From contig CAWUUH010000049.1 in NCBI GenBank assembly GCA_963925735.1, forward strand, positions 1 through 64,000: a stretch of DNA of 64,000 nucleotides, read 5' to 3'. The stretch comes from UBA4582 sp013204195. GTDB lineage: Bacteria; Pseudomonadota; Gammaproteobacteria; Pseudomonadales; Azotimanducaceae. How positions within the stretch are numbered: the first letter of the stretch is position 1; the number at the start of each line of letters is the position of its first letter. A model generated the notes under the pieces. That model was not told the origin of the DNA. It saw nothing but the letters and a program-made list of their open reading frames with translations, and ran no database searches. The translations under genes were made by a program, and so were the position numbers. Of the stretch, positions 17,389-25,571 are shown piece after piece.

Positions 17389-18516
17389 ATGGCAACCAAA
17401 ACTAAAAATAGCGCAAAAGCCAAACCCGCTGACAAAGTAAAAGTTGCAGCGCCGGCGGCAAAAGCCAAAAAAACGACGACAGCTCAGCCGGCGAAGAAGT
17501 CAGCGCCGGTAAGCAAAGCCGCAGCCAAGGTCGCGAAAAAAACGCCACCAGGCCAAGCTGCTGCCGCAACAAAGAAGCCAAAGCCAAAGGTATCGGTTAA
17601 GCCGAAGACCGCGACTCCGGCTAAGCAAGCTGTTGCCACCAAAAAAATTGCCAAGAGCGTCGCGAAGCCGGTTAAAGCCGCGCTAGCCCCCGCCAAATCA
17701 AAGGCTAGCGCTAAACCTAAGGCCGGCACCGTTCAAGCGAAATCGAGCGCCAAAAAGATCACTAAGCCAACGCCAAAAGCGCCAGCTAAGACTGCCGCGA
17801 CTAAAGCGACGGCAAAAGCAAAAGTAGCACAGAAACTCGAATCGCTGCCCAGTGCTAAGGCCGCTGCGCCCGCCAAGAAAGCGGTAAAACTCAAGAAGAT
17901 CGCGAAGGCCGCTGCAGCACCAGAGTTGCCGACGGTTGCTCCGATAAAATCATCATCTAAAGGCTCTCCAAAGGCAGCCCAACGAGAACCTACCGTGACC
18001 ATGACAGACCCCATCACAAATGTTAAAACCGTCGCCACCAAGAAAGTAGCGGCCAAGAAACCGGTGAAAACCACTAAGAAAACCGGCGTGCGTCGCATAG
18101 ACGCACAACCCGCTGACTTCACGCCATATGCTCGTAAAAAGAACGAAGACTATATGAACGAGGAACAGCGCGGGCACTTCAAAGAAATCCTGCTTGCCTG
18201 GAAATTGCAGCTAATGGAAGAAGTGGATCGAACTGTCAACCATATGAAAGATGTCGCGGCTAACGATCCGGATCCGGCAGATCGCGCGACCCAGGAAGAA
18301 GAATTCAGTCTTGAACTGCGCACCCGCGACAGAGAGCGTAAGCTCATCAGAAAGATTGATGTCACGATCGACCTGATCGACCAAGATGACTATGGCTACT
18401 GTGACTCTTGCGGTATCGAGATAGGTATCCAACGGCTCGAAGCCAGACCAACGGCGACCCAATGTATCGACTGCAAAACCCTCGATGAAATCAAGGAACG
18501 ACAACTTCACGGCTAA
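17389..18516 (+). CDS. dksA: DksA with long histone-H1-like N-terminal extension
   Basis: From about residue 240 the protein is a complete DksA: DYMNEEQRGHFKEILLAWKL, coiled coil with DPDPADRATQEEEFSLELR (the tip carries DPADRA, D/A residues needed for RNA polymerase control), and a four-cysteine zinc finger (CDSCG about 338-342, CIDC about 359-362). DksA binds the RNA polymerase secondary channel and with ppGpp sets rRNA and amino-acid promoter activity. Residues 1-240 are low complexity K/A/P/T (KKTT, AKSKASAKPKA, AKKAVKLKKIAKAAAA) like histone H1 or AlgP tails. The family is normally about 150 residues, so this is 375 with a nucleic-acid-binding-like tail. The ATG at 17389 opens an uninterrupted frame; a start near 18117 would encode only the core. 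Confidence 0.93.
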   Translation: MATKTKNSAKAKPADKVKVAAPAAKAKKTTTAQPAKKSAPVSKAAAKVAKKTPPGQAAAATKKPKPKVSVKPKTATPAKQAVATKKIAKSVAKPVKAALAPAKSKASAKPKAGTVQAKSSAKKITKPTPKAPAKTAATKATAKAKVAQKLESLPSAKAAAPAKKAVKLKKIAKAAAAPELPTVAPIKSSSKGSPKAAQREPTVTMTDPITNVKTVATKKVAAKKPVKTTKKTGVRRIDAQPADFTPYARKKNEDYMNEEQRGHFKEILLAWKLQLMEEVDRTVNHMKDVAANDPDPADRATQEEEFSLELRTRDRERKLIRKIDVTIDLIDQDDYGYCDSCGIEIGIQRLEARPTATQCIDCKTLDEIKERQLHG

Positions 18517-18537
18517 CCAGCCTTTAGCGCCCGACTC

Positions 18538-19422
18538 ATGAGTCAGACACAGCGTTATATCGGTCGTTTCGCGCCATCACCGACGGGACCATTGCACTTT
18601 GGTTCCATTGTCGTGGCCCTCGCTGGCTGGCTCGAAGCCCGCCAAAACCAGGGCCTTTGGTTACTGCGCATCGAAGATTTAGACCCTCCTCGAGAGCGAC
18701 CTGATGCAACGGCTCAAATTATGAGCCAGCTAGAGTCCCTAGGACTGCATTGGAACGGTACGCCCCTGTTTCAAAGCCAACGTCTCGACGCCTACCAAAC
18801 GGCGCTCGATACTCTCAAAGATCAACTCGAGGTCTACCCTTGCACCTGCAGTCGTCGAGATCTGCCACCGATTTACCCTGGCACCTGTCGATCTCGCCCT
18901 TTCGCCCCTTCGATACCCGCACATTCGATTCGCTTTCGAGTGCCACCCGCTGTTGTCGCCATCGATGATCGTATCCAGGGGCGCTTGATCGCAAAGCTAC
19001 CACTGGATGTCGGAGATTTCATCATCAAGCGCAAAGACGGCTACATCGCCTATCAGCTCGCCGTCACGGTGGATGATGCCTACCAAAACATCAGCCACGT
19101 TATTCGCGGCAGTGACCTGCTTGACTCTAGCCCGAAGCAAGCCTGTCTAGGCGCCGCGTTAAGGTACCCACCCGTCAACTACGCCCACATTCCACTTTTG
19201 GTGGATCGACAGGGACTCAAGCTCAGCAAGTCTAGTCAGGCCGCGGCAATACCCGGCGGTGAACCCATCGCCTGCATCCGGCAAGCTCTGAGCGCGCTCG
19301 GCCAACCGCTATTCGCCGAGATCGATGACCTAGAAAGCCTGCTTCAGGCCGCAAGTCAGGCCTGGTCAATAGATCTCGTACCGCAGCGCCTAACCCTTGC
19401 GGCACCTGCAGACCAATATTAG
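18538..19422 (+). CDS. gluQ: Glutamyl-Q tRNA(Asp) synthetase
   Basis: This is a GluRS paralogue lacking the anticodon-binding domain. It has RFAPSPTGPLHFGS (HIGH-like), RIEDLDPPRE, the zinc-site cysteines around PCTCSRRDL...YPGTCR, and KLSKSSQA (KMSKS). It adds glutamate to queuosine at the wobble base of tRNA-Asp. It lies 21 bp behind dksA, the conserved dksA-gluQ pair, and is followed by the kinase remnant. Confidence 0.95.
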   Translation: MSQTQRYIGRFAPSPTGPLHFGSIVVALAGWLEARQNQGLWLLRIEDLDPPRERPDATAQIMSQLESLGLHWNGTPLFQSQRLDAYQTALDTLKDQLEVYPCTCSRRDLPPIYPGTCRSRPFAPSIPAHSIRFRVPPAVVAIDDRIQGRLIAKLPLDVGDFIIKRKDGYIAYQLAVTVDDAYQNISHVIRGSDLLDSSPKQACLGAALRYPPVNYAHIPLLVDRQGLKLSKSSQAAAIPGGEPIACIRQALSALGQPLFAEIDDLESLLQAASQAWSIDLVPQRLTLAAPADQY

Positions 19423-19639
19423 CTTTATTCATTCGCCGTTAACGAGGTTTACGATGCCGGCGTGACGCTCGATCATCTAATCGCTTTCCTGATTTTGACT
19501 TCATCGTCTTTATCACTAAAGTTGATAGCTGGCGGACCAGCGACAGTATCGTCGCCTGGCATGCCAATTATTTAGCCAGGCTCGGCCTGATAGCCCCATG
19601 TCTCTGAGACCCAATTGTCCGTAAGCGAAAAACCGGCGA

Positions 19640-20120
19640 CTGATGGTGTTTTTCCGGAACCACCGAGTCTTCGTCAGGCTCTATCACCTGATCATCTTCT
19701 TCGGCGCCGCCTATGCCGTAGAAAAAGCCAGTTGGATGATCTGCGGCGCTACTGCCGATAGATTCTGCAAGATCTACCCATCGAGGCTTACGCCATCGAC
19801 CAGAATCAAAGCGTGCAAATTTGGCACCTGGCGATGGAAAACCTGACAGGTATACCAGCCAATTAGATGATTGGCTCAGCCTTGTACATTATGTCCAGTA
19901 TCTGGTTCGATCTACTGACTGACTTTGCTACAACTCAAGAGGTCCATTATTTCGGGGCAAAGACGGCCGATGACCAAGGCGTATCCTCCGCGCGTTGAAA
20001 CCGATGCTTGAGCCTTTTTTACCGCCGAGGATCCTGGTCAAGACACCGTTCCCGCGCAAGCTCACCCGGCTTCGACTTGGGCACCAGTATCACGATGACT
20101 CGCCGCACCACCCTTACGAA
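19640..20120 (+). pseudogene. Decayed sensor histidine kinase (cbrA position)
   Basis: The 769-bp gap between gluQ and cbrB has no long frame but keeps kinase fragments in shifting frames. Near 19764-19857 a PAS-like piece reads LPIEAYAIDQNQSVQIWHLA then MENLTGI. Near 19969-19995 an ATPase G1-box-like DDQGVSSAR ends in a stop. Shifted at 20004, MLEPF begins an EPFFT-type box; its six-T run is one base short of reading EPFFTAEDPGQDT, and the last part continues in another frame. The order PAS, D-x-G box, EPFF box is that of a histidine kinase C-terminus. Synteny predicts CbrA here. The N-terminal transporter-like half of CbrA is not visible. Boundaries are approximate; sequencing error cannot explain several separate lesions. 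Confidence 0.55.
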
Positions 20121-20191
20121 AAATTCGTTTGACATCAGCCAACCTTACCTGTTTAGTAACTGATCAGATCTCAGGTTCTACAGTGTAATCC

Positions 20192-21505
20192 ATGAGCCGA
20201 AAAAAGATTCTTATCGTCGAAGACGAAGTCGTCGCACGCACATCTTTAAAGACGTTTCTAGAAAAAAAATCATACAACGTCGTAGAAGCTGGATCCTTGG
20301 CAGAGGCCTTGCAAAATAATTTGCAGGACTTCGCGCTAATTATCACTGACTTGCGGCTGCCCGGCTCTGCTGGCACCGATATCATTAGCCACGCGATCAA
20401 CGTCCCGGTGCTGGTCATGACCAGCCACGCCAGCGTCAGATCTGCAGTGGATACTATGAAACTAGGCGCAGCAGATTATATTGCCAAGCCCTTCGTCCAT
20501 GAAGATCTGTTCGAAAGTATCACGGCGCTCATTGAGCCCCACTCGACGATTTCTCCGTTATTCCCAGAGATGCTCGGGACTTGTGACGCCATGAGAAAAC
20601 TCTTCGATCGCATCCACAAAGTCGCGCCCACTCAGACCAACGTACTTATTTTGGGTGAATCAGGCACGGGCAAAGAGCTGGTAGCCCAAGCTATTCACGC
20701 CGCCGGACCCAGAAAACAACGGAGAATCGTATCGCTCAATTGTGCGGCGATCCCTGAGACGCTGATAGAGTCGGAATTGTTCGGCCATGAAAAAGGCGCT
20801 TTTACCGGTGCGACCAGCAGCCGAACCGGGCTTGTTGAGGCGGCTGACGGCGGAACATTATTCCTTGATGAAATCGGTGAATTGCCGCTGGAAGCCCAGG
20901 CGCGATTACTACGAGTTCTGCAGGAAGGTGAAATCCGCAAAGTCGGATCGACAGAAACTCGCAAGGTCGACGTTCGGCTCATCGCCGCAACCCACAGGAA
21001 CCTCGAGCTTTTGACCCAAAGTGGCCTGTTTCGTGAAGACCTTTATTATCGATTAAACGTCGTCAAGCTCACCTTGCCGCCATTGCGAGAACGACCCGGC
21101 GACCTGCTGAATTTAGCCAAACACTTCCTGCAAACCAATAGCAAAAACTTAGGCAAAACCGGCTTAAGGTTTTCCCAGTGCGCCCTCGACGTCATTCAGA
21201 CTTATTCCTGGCCAGGCAATATTAGAGAATTAATGAATGCTGTCGAACGCGGCGTTATCCTGTGCGAGGGCCGGGTGATTGATGCCGAGTTGCTCGCTAT
21301 TGATAGCGATGCTGGCCACTCGAGTAACGCCAGCAAAGTTAAAGGCTCAGTTTCTCTGGAAGACTATTTCACGCGCTTTGTTATCGACAATCAAGATCAC
21401 ATGACTGAAACCGAGCTAGCGCAGAAGCTCGGCATCAGCCGAAAAGCCTTGTGGCAGCGCCGTCAAAAACTCAGTATGCCGCGCGAGCGCTTCCGCAGGC
21501 TCTAA
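20192..21505 (+). CDS. cbrB: Sigma-54-dependent response regulator CbrB
   Basis: The three-domain protein has 437 residues: receiver (1-120; acidic pocket ED at 10-11, phospho-Asp D53 in IITDLRLPG, K in AKPF), AAA+ sigma-54 activator (Walker A GESGTGKE near 154, GAFTGA near 201, Walker B GGTLFLDEIGELP), and a C-terminal Fis-type helix-turn-helix preceded by SLEDYFTRFVIDNQDHMTET, a CbrB hallmark. In pseudomonads CbrB is phosphorylated by CbrA and activates the sRNA gene crcZ to relieve carbon catabolite repression. All key residues are intact although the adjacent kinase gene is ruined. A probable sigma-54 promoter and sRNA lie directly downstream. Confidence 0.92.
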   Translation: MSRKKILIVEDEVVARTSLKTFLEKKSYNVVEAGSLAEALQNNLQDFALIITDLRLPGSAGTDIISHAINVPVLVMTSHASVRSAVDTMKLGAADYIAKPFVHEDLFESITALIEPHSTISPLFPEMLGTCDAMRKLFDRIHKVAPTQTNVLILGESGTGKELVAQAIHAAGPRKQRRIVSLNCAAIPETLIESELFGHEKGAFTGATSSRTGLVEAADGGTLFLDEIGELPLEAQARLLRVLQEGEIRKVGSTETRKVDVRLIAATHRNLELLTQSGLFREDLYYRLNVVKLTLPPLRERPGDLLNLAKHFLQTNSKNLGKTGLRFSQCALDVIQTYSWPGNIRELMNAVERGVILCEGRVIDAELLAIDSDAGHSSNASKVKGSVSLEDYFTRFVIDNQDHMTETELAQKLGISRKALWQRRQKLSMPRERFRRL

Positions 21506-21668
21506 CGGCTCATGATACGAGACACTCGAAGGACAAGCTCTCGGGGCTGAATCGCTGCAGCGCCGGTGTTACCAATGCACTCAATCCTTGCGCGATAACG
21601 TAACTAATCGCCCCGCTGCCACATTACGCCACAATCCTAACACCTTGCTTTTAAACACTATATTGGCC

Positions 21669-21684
21669 TGGCACAAATCGTGCT
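21669..21684 (+). promoter_or_regulatory. Sigma-54 (-24/-12) promoter of the CrcZ-like RNA
   Basis: TGGCACA-AATC-GTGCT matches the consensus TGGCACR-N4-TTGCW with one mismatch and correct GG/GC spacing. It lies 164 bp beyond cbrB. Upstream, TGTTACC (21567-21573) and GTAAC (21600-21604) resemble remembered CbrB half-sites, although the spacing is longer than I recall. The placement parallels the crcZ promoter of pseudomonads. Confidence 0.65.
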
Positions 21685-21694
21685 GTAGATCGTA

Positions 21695-21844
21695 CAGGTG
21701 TGAAGCAAATGTGTCGATGTAACATCAATAGCAAACAAACCTCGGCGTGATCGACATTAGAATAAAAACAATAAAAGCCTAATAATAATAACAACCAACA
21801 CCATGCGGACCTGACGGGGGGAATCTCTTTCCCCCTAGTTTTTT
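21695..21844 (+). ncRNA. Probable short CrcZ-like sRNA (Hfq/Crc decoy)
   Basis: From the predicted sigma-54 start (about 21695) to an intrinsic terminator there are about 150 nt without a credible reading frame but with unstructured A-rich stretches: CAATAGCAAACAAACC (about 21725-21741), AATAAAAACAATAAAAG (21761-21777) and AATAATAATAACAACC (21781-21796). The last two contain AANAANAA-type motifs, the sequence bound by Hfq with Crc. CrcZ in P. aeruginosa is about 400 nt and sits between cbrB and pcnB, exactly this position, so this would be a much reduced version. Role as decoy is inference; the 5' end is estimated from the promoter. Confidence 0.6.
21817..21844 (+). terminator. Intrinsic terminator of the CrcZ-like RNA
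   Basis: GGGGGAA (21817-21823) and TTCCCCC (21829-21835) form a 7-bp stem with loop TCTCT, followed by TAGTTTTTTC. It ends transcription 115 bp before pcnB. Confidence 0.8.
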
Positions 21845-21959
21845 CACCCGTTACCAAAATGCTTTTCACCCATACTTTCCGACGACACTCTCTGCTAGTA
21901 TTAGATCCTTCTGTTACCAGCCTCGGCGGATATAGCCATCTTTCAAATAGCTCACCCGA

Positions 21960-23228
21960 ATGACTAACGCCCCTATCGATTTATCTCCTGACTATATCAA
22001 CGTCAGTGCCCTGAAGGTCGTCAAACGCCTGACCAGTGCTGGTTACCAGGCGTATCTGGTAGGTGGCTGTGTGCGCGACTTACTCCTTGGCAATCATCCC
22101 AAGGACTTTGACGTGGCCACTGATGCCCATCCCGAAGAGGTTCACGAATTATTTCGTAACTCGCGCTTAATTGGTCGTCGCTTCAAAATTGTCCACGTCC
22201 GGTTCGGTCGAGAAATCATTGAGGTTGCCACATTCCGAGCGCCCCACAGCGAGACCCAGACAGAACAGAATTTTTCCGATGGCGGTATGATCCTGTCTGA
22301 CAATATTTACGGCAGCTTTCACGAAGACGCCGAGCGCCGTGACTTCACGATGAACGCGCTTTACTACGACCCTGAAAATGACACCATTATTGATGAGGTG
22401 CGAGGTCTCGAAGACCTCGGCAGCCGCCAAATTCGATTGATCGGCAATCCTGATAGCCGCTATAGAGAAGACCCTGTACGCATGTTGAGGGCCGTCCGCT
22501 TCAAGGCTAAACTCGGTTTTGAAATCGAACAGACCACGGCCGAACCGCTCTACCGCTTGGGTCTGCTGCTGCGAGACATACCACCCGCGCGCCTGTTCGA
22601 GGAAGTGTTAAAACTTTTCATGAGCGGCCATGGCGAGCAATCTTTCGCCGTACTGCGGGAATATGATTTGTTCGGCTGGCTATTTCCAGACACGAACCGC
22701 CTACTTGAGACAGGCAACGGCGCCGAGTTAATTCGCCTGGCATTAGCCAGCACCGATCGGCGAATTGCACAGGATATGCCGGTCACTCCTGCGTTCATCT
22801 TCGCCGCATTGCTCTGGCAACCCTACTTAGAACAACGTGAACAGCTTGAAGCAGACGGCGAGACTAGCTATGTCGCTAGTTTCGAAGGCGCTAATCAAGC
22901 CGTGTCCAGGCAGCTGTCAGTCACTTCGATTCCGAAAAGATTTTCGGGACCGATGCGAGATATCTGGAGCCTGCAATATCGACTGCCCATCAAGTCCGGC
23001 AAAAAGCCAGAGACACTCCTGCTGCACAAGCGCTTTCGCGCGGCCTATGATTTTTTGTTATTGCGCGAGGAGTCCGGCGAACAACTCGATGAACTCGGCG
23101 CCTGGTGGACCCAATTTCAAGAAACGGCAGAAGAAGATCGCAGCGAACTGTTGGAACAACCGACAGCGCCCGCTAAACGCCCACGTAAGCGTCGACGAAA
23201 GCCATCAAATCAAGTCGCCACCGACTGA
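21960..23228 (+). CDS. pcnB: Poly(A) polymerase I
   Basis: The nucleotidyltransferase signature is VGGCVRDLLLGNHPKDFDVA (GG and the DFD metal-binding aspartates). A family neck domain (RREDPVRMLRAVRFKAKLGF-like, YREDPVRML) follows, and the C-terminus is basic (KRPRKRRRKP) as in PcnB rather than CCA-adding enzymes. It adds 3' poly(A) tails that promote RNA decay. The 422-residue length is normal. It lies after the CrcZ-like RNA, as in pseudomonads, but the folK gene that normally follows is absent. Confidence 0.95.
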   Translation: MTNAPIDLSPDYINVSALKVVKRLTSAGYQAYLVGGCVRDLLLGNHPKDFDVATDAHPEEVHELFRNSRLIGRRFKIVHVRFGREIIEVATFRAPHSETQTEQNFSDGGMILSDNIYGSFHEDAERRDFTMNALYYDPENDTIIDEVRGLEDLGSRQIRLIGNPDSRYREDPVRMLRAVRFKAKLGFEIEQTTAEPLYRLGLLLRDIPPARLFEEVLKLFMSGHGEQSFAVLREYDLFGWLFPDTNRLLETGNGAELIRLALASTDRRIAQDMPVTPAFIFAALLWQPYLEQREQLEADGETSYVASFEGANQAVSRQLSVTSIPKRFSGPMRDIWSLQYRLPIKSGKKPETLLLHKRFRAAYDFLLLREESGEQLDELGAWWTQFQETAEEDRSELLEQPTAPAKRPRKRRRKPSNQVATD

Positions 23229-23233
23229 CATCG

Positions 23234-23947
23234 ATGTACAATCAGTCATCCAACTCGCTGACACACTCTGGGGAGAAAGGCTTGCAGTTCGACACAAACC
23301 ACCCGGACTTCCCCCGCTACATTGCTATCGAAGGCCCCATTGGGGTCGGCAAGACCTCGTTTACTAAACGACTTGCCGCCACTTTTAACTACGAAACGGT
23401 TCTGGAAAAACCTGAGACCAACCCCTTTCTTGAACGCTTCTATCAGAACCGCCGCCAAGCGGCATTGCCCACACAGCTGTTTTTTCTATTTGAACGCAGC
23501 CGGCAAATCCAGGAAATGCGCCAGGGCGACATGTTTGAGCCGGTCCGTATCGCTGATTTCCTGCTAGAGAAAGATCGTTTATTCGCCGAGATCAACCTCG
23601 ATCGTGACGAACTGGAACTCTACGATAACGTTTACCAGCACCTTGCCATCGACGCCCCAAAACCTGATCTGGTGATCTATCTGCAAGCACCCGTGCCAGT
23701 GTTAATGGACCGTATTCAGCTACGGGGTGTCGCCGCGGAACAGCAGATTGAAAAAGCCTATCTTGCCCAGCTGGTGGATGCATACACACGCTTCTTTCAT
23801 TACTACGATGACGCACCGCTGCTCATCGTTAATGCCGCCGAGATTGATCTGGTTAATAGCGACGCTGATTACGACGCACTAGTCACCTATCTCAGTACTG
23901 TGAAACGCGCCAGACACTATTACAATCCGACGCCCTCTATGGTGTGA
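23234..23947 (+). CDS. Deoxynucleoside (deoxyadenosine-type) kinase
   Basis: The P-loop is IAIEGPIGVGKTSFTKRLA. Other dNK motifs are FFLFERSRQIQEM (ERS) and ADFLLEKDRLFAE, with the lid region RIQLRGVAAEQQIEKAYL. It phosphorylates a deoxynucleoside in salvage; deoxyadenosine or deoxyguanosine is the usual assignment for this bacterial group. The frame starts with ATG at 23234, 5 bp after pcnB. A TTG at 23282 behind GGGGAGAAAGG would give a protein starting closer to the P-loop, as usual in the family. In several gammaproteobacteria this gene sits between folK and panB; both neighbours are missing here and pgi follows after 4 bp. Confidence 0.85.
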   Translation: MYNQSSNSLTHSGEKGLQFDTNHPDFPRYIAIEGPIGVGKTSFTKRLAATFNYETVLEKPETNPFLERFYQNRRQAALPTQLFFLFERSRQIQEMRQGDMFEPVRIADFLLEKDRLFAEINLDRDELELYDNVYQHLAIDAPKPDLVIYLQAPVPVLMDRIQLRGVAAEQQIEKAYLAQLVDAYTRFFHYYDDAPLLIVNAAEIDLVNSDADYDALVTYLSTVKRARHYYNPTPSMV

Positions 23948-23951
23948 CACT

Positions 23952-25568
23952 ATGACTTACGCTCTTCCGCGCTCCTGGCAAGCGCTCACTAACCACGCGC
24001 AGAAGATGCGCCAGTCGTCCATGATGTCGATGTTTGCCGCGGACCCCACTCGTGCGACGCGATATAGCATGACCGCAGCTGGCCTGACCCTGGATTATTC
24101 AAAAAACCTGATCAACGCTGAGACGCTGACCCTGTTCCAACAATTGTTCGATGACGTCAAGCTTCGCACCAGCATTGACGCCATGTTTGGCGGCGATAGG
24201 ATCAACCGAACCGAACACCGCGCCGCGCTGCACACCCTGCTCAGAACGAGCCCACAACAGGTCAGCCCACAATTGGCCGATCAGTATGGCGCGGTCCAGG
24301 CATCTTTGGCCAGCGTCAAACGCATCAGCGACGCAGTACGCTCCGGCCGCTGGCTAGGTGCCACCGGCAAAACTATCACTAATATTTTGCATATAGGTAT
24401 TGGTGGCTCGTACCTTGGCCCACGCATGGTGGATGAAGCGCTGTCACCCTACGACGATGGCCAAATCCGCTGTGATTATGTGGCTAATGTTGATGGTCTG
24501 CATATCGACCAAGTGCTGGCCAGACTCGACCCGACCCGGACGCTGGTCATTATTGTCTCAAAATCCTTCGCGACCGTAGAAACTCGAGTGAATGCCGAGT
24601 CAACTCAGCGCTGGTTGCGGCAAACGATTCCGGCAGCCCAATTACACCTGCACGCCGTTGCAGTCACCAGCAATGTACCTGCCGCCCAAGCGTTTGGCAT
24701 TGCCGATGAAAATATCCTACCGATGTGGGACTGGGTCGGTGGGCGCTATAGCCTCTGGTCCGCAGTGAGCCTGCCCATCGCCATCAAATTTGGCTTTATC
24801 CACTTCGAGTCGCTTTTACGGGGCGCTGAATCCATGGACACGCACTTTCGCACCGCCAGCTGGCCCAATAATATGCCCATGATGCTGGCGGCCCTGGGGG
24901 TATTCTATCGAAACTTCATGGACGTGGGCTCGCATGCCATTTTGCCCTACGATCACTCACTGAGATTATTGCCGGCCCACCTGCAGCAACTCGACATGGA
25001 ATCCAACGGCAAATCTGTTTCCGTCGAGGGTGATCTCGTCCCGATCCAGACCGGTCCGACAATTTGGGGCGGTGAAGGGACCAATGGCCAACATGCCTTC
25101 CACCAGCTTCTGCATCAGGGCACACAATTCACCAGCCTTGATTTTATACTGCCCTTAACCCCTCACCATGATAGACAGCTGCATCATGACTGGTTGGTGG
25201 CAAATTGCCTGAGCCAGAGTCAGGCACTTTTACAAGGCCAAAACATTGATCAGCTAAAATTTGAGGGCGCTGCATCAGAAAAAATGCCGCGAGTTATGCC
25301 GGGCAATCGACCCTCCAATACTATTGTCATGGATCAGTTAACACCCGAGACACTGGGCGCTACTATCGCCTTATATGAACACAAGGTATTTTGTCAGGCG
25401 CAAATATGGCAGATTAACCCCTTCGATCAATGGGGCGTCGAGCTTGGCAAAAAGCTCAGCGAAACTATTTTTGAAGCAATCGACCAGGGCGCCGAACCGA
25501 CACTGGATCCGTCTACCCGCGAACTACTCAGTCGATACCAACAAACGCGCAAGGTCAGGAGTCACTAA
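23952..25568 (+). CDS. pgi: Glucose-6-phosphate isomerase
   Basis: The 538-residue product contains the PGI signatures GIGGSYLGPRMVDEAL, VSKSFATVET, MWDWVGGRYSLWSAVSLPIA and the C-terminal GVELGKKLSETIF. It interconverts glucose-6-phosphate and fructose-6-phosphate. Start ATG lies 4 bp after the kinase gene and 3 bp separate its stop from acs, so pcnB-dnk-pgi-acs looks like one transcription unit. The catalytic Glu/His region (ESNGKSV, HAFHQLLHQGTQF) is intact. Confidence 0.96.
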   Translation: MTYALPRSWQALTNHAQKMRQSSMMSMFAADPTRATRYSMTAAGLTLDYSKNLINAETLTLFQQLFDDVKLRTSIDAMFGGDRINRTEHRAALHTLLRTSPQQVSPQLADQYGAVQASLASVKRISDAVRSGRWLGATGKTITNILHIGIGGSYLGPRMVDEALSPYDDGQIRCDYVANVDGLHIDQVLARLDPTRTLVIIVSKSFATVETRVNAESTQRWLRQTIPAAQLHLHAVAVTSNVPAAQAFGIADENILPMWDWVGGRYSLWSAVSLPIAIKFGFIHFESLLRGAESMDTHFRTASWPNNMPMMLAALGVFYRNFMDVGSHAILPYDHSLRLLPAHLQQLDMESNGKSVSVEGDLVPIQTGPTIWGGEGTNGQHAFHQLLHQGTQFTSLDFILPLTPHHDRQLHHDWLVANCLSQSQALLQGQNIDQLKFEGAASEKMPRVMPGNRPSNTIVMDQLTPETLGATIALYEHKVFCQAQIWQINPFDQWGVELGKKLSETIFEAIDQGAEPTLDPSTRELLSRYQQTRKVRSH

Positions 25569-25571
25569 CCC

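Noticed and set aside
17402..18177. Several open frames on the minus strand opposite dksA
   Set aside because: They are mirror images of the repetitive AAG/GCC codons of the K/A-rich tail, giving Leu/Ala/Phe-rich strings with no start signals or domains.
19643..19846. 67-codon plus-strand frame in the gluQ-cbrB gap as a real small gene
   Set aside because: It spans kinase-like fragments in other frames and has no domain or ribosome-binding site; it is better explained as part of a pseudogene.
21651..21869. 72-codon minus-strand frame across the CrcZ-like RNA
   Set aside because: It has no start signal and reads through the sRNA terminator; the sigma-54 promoter and hairpin point to a plus-strand RNA.
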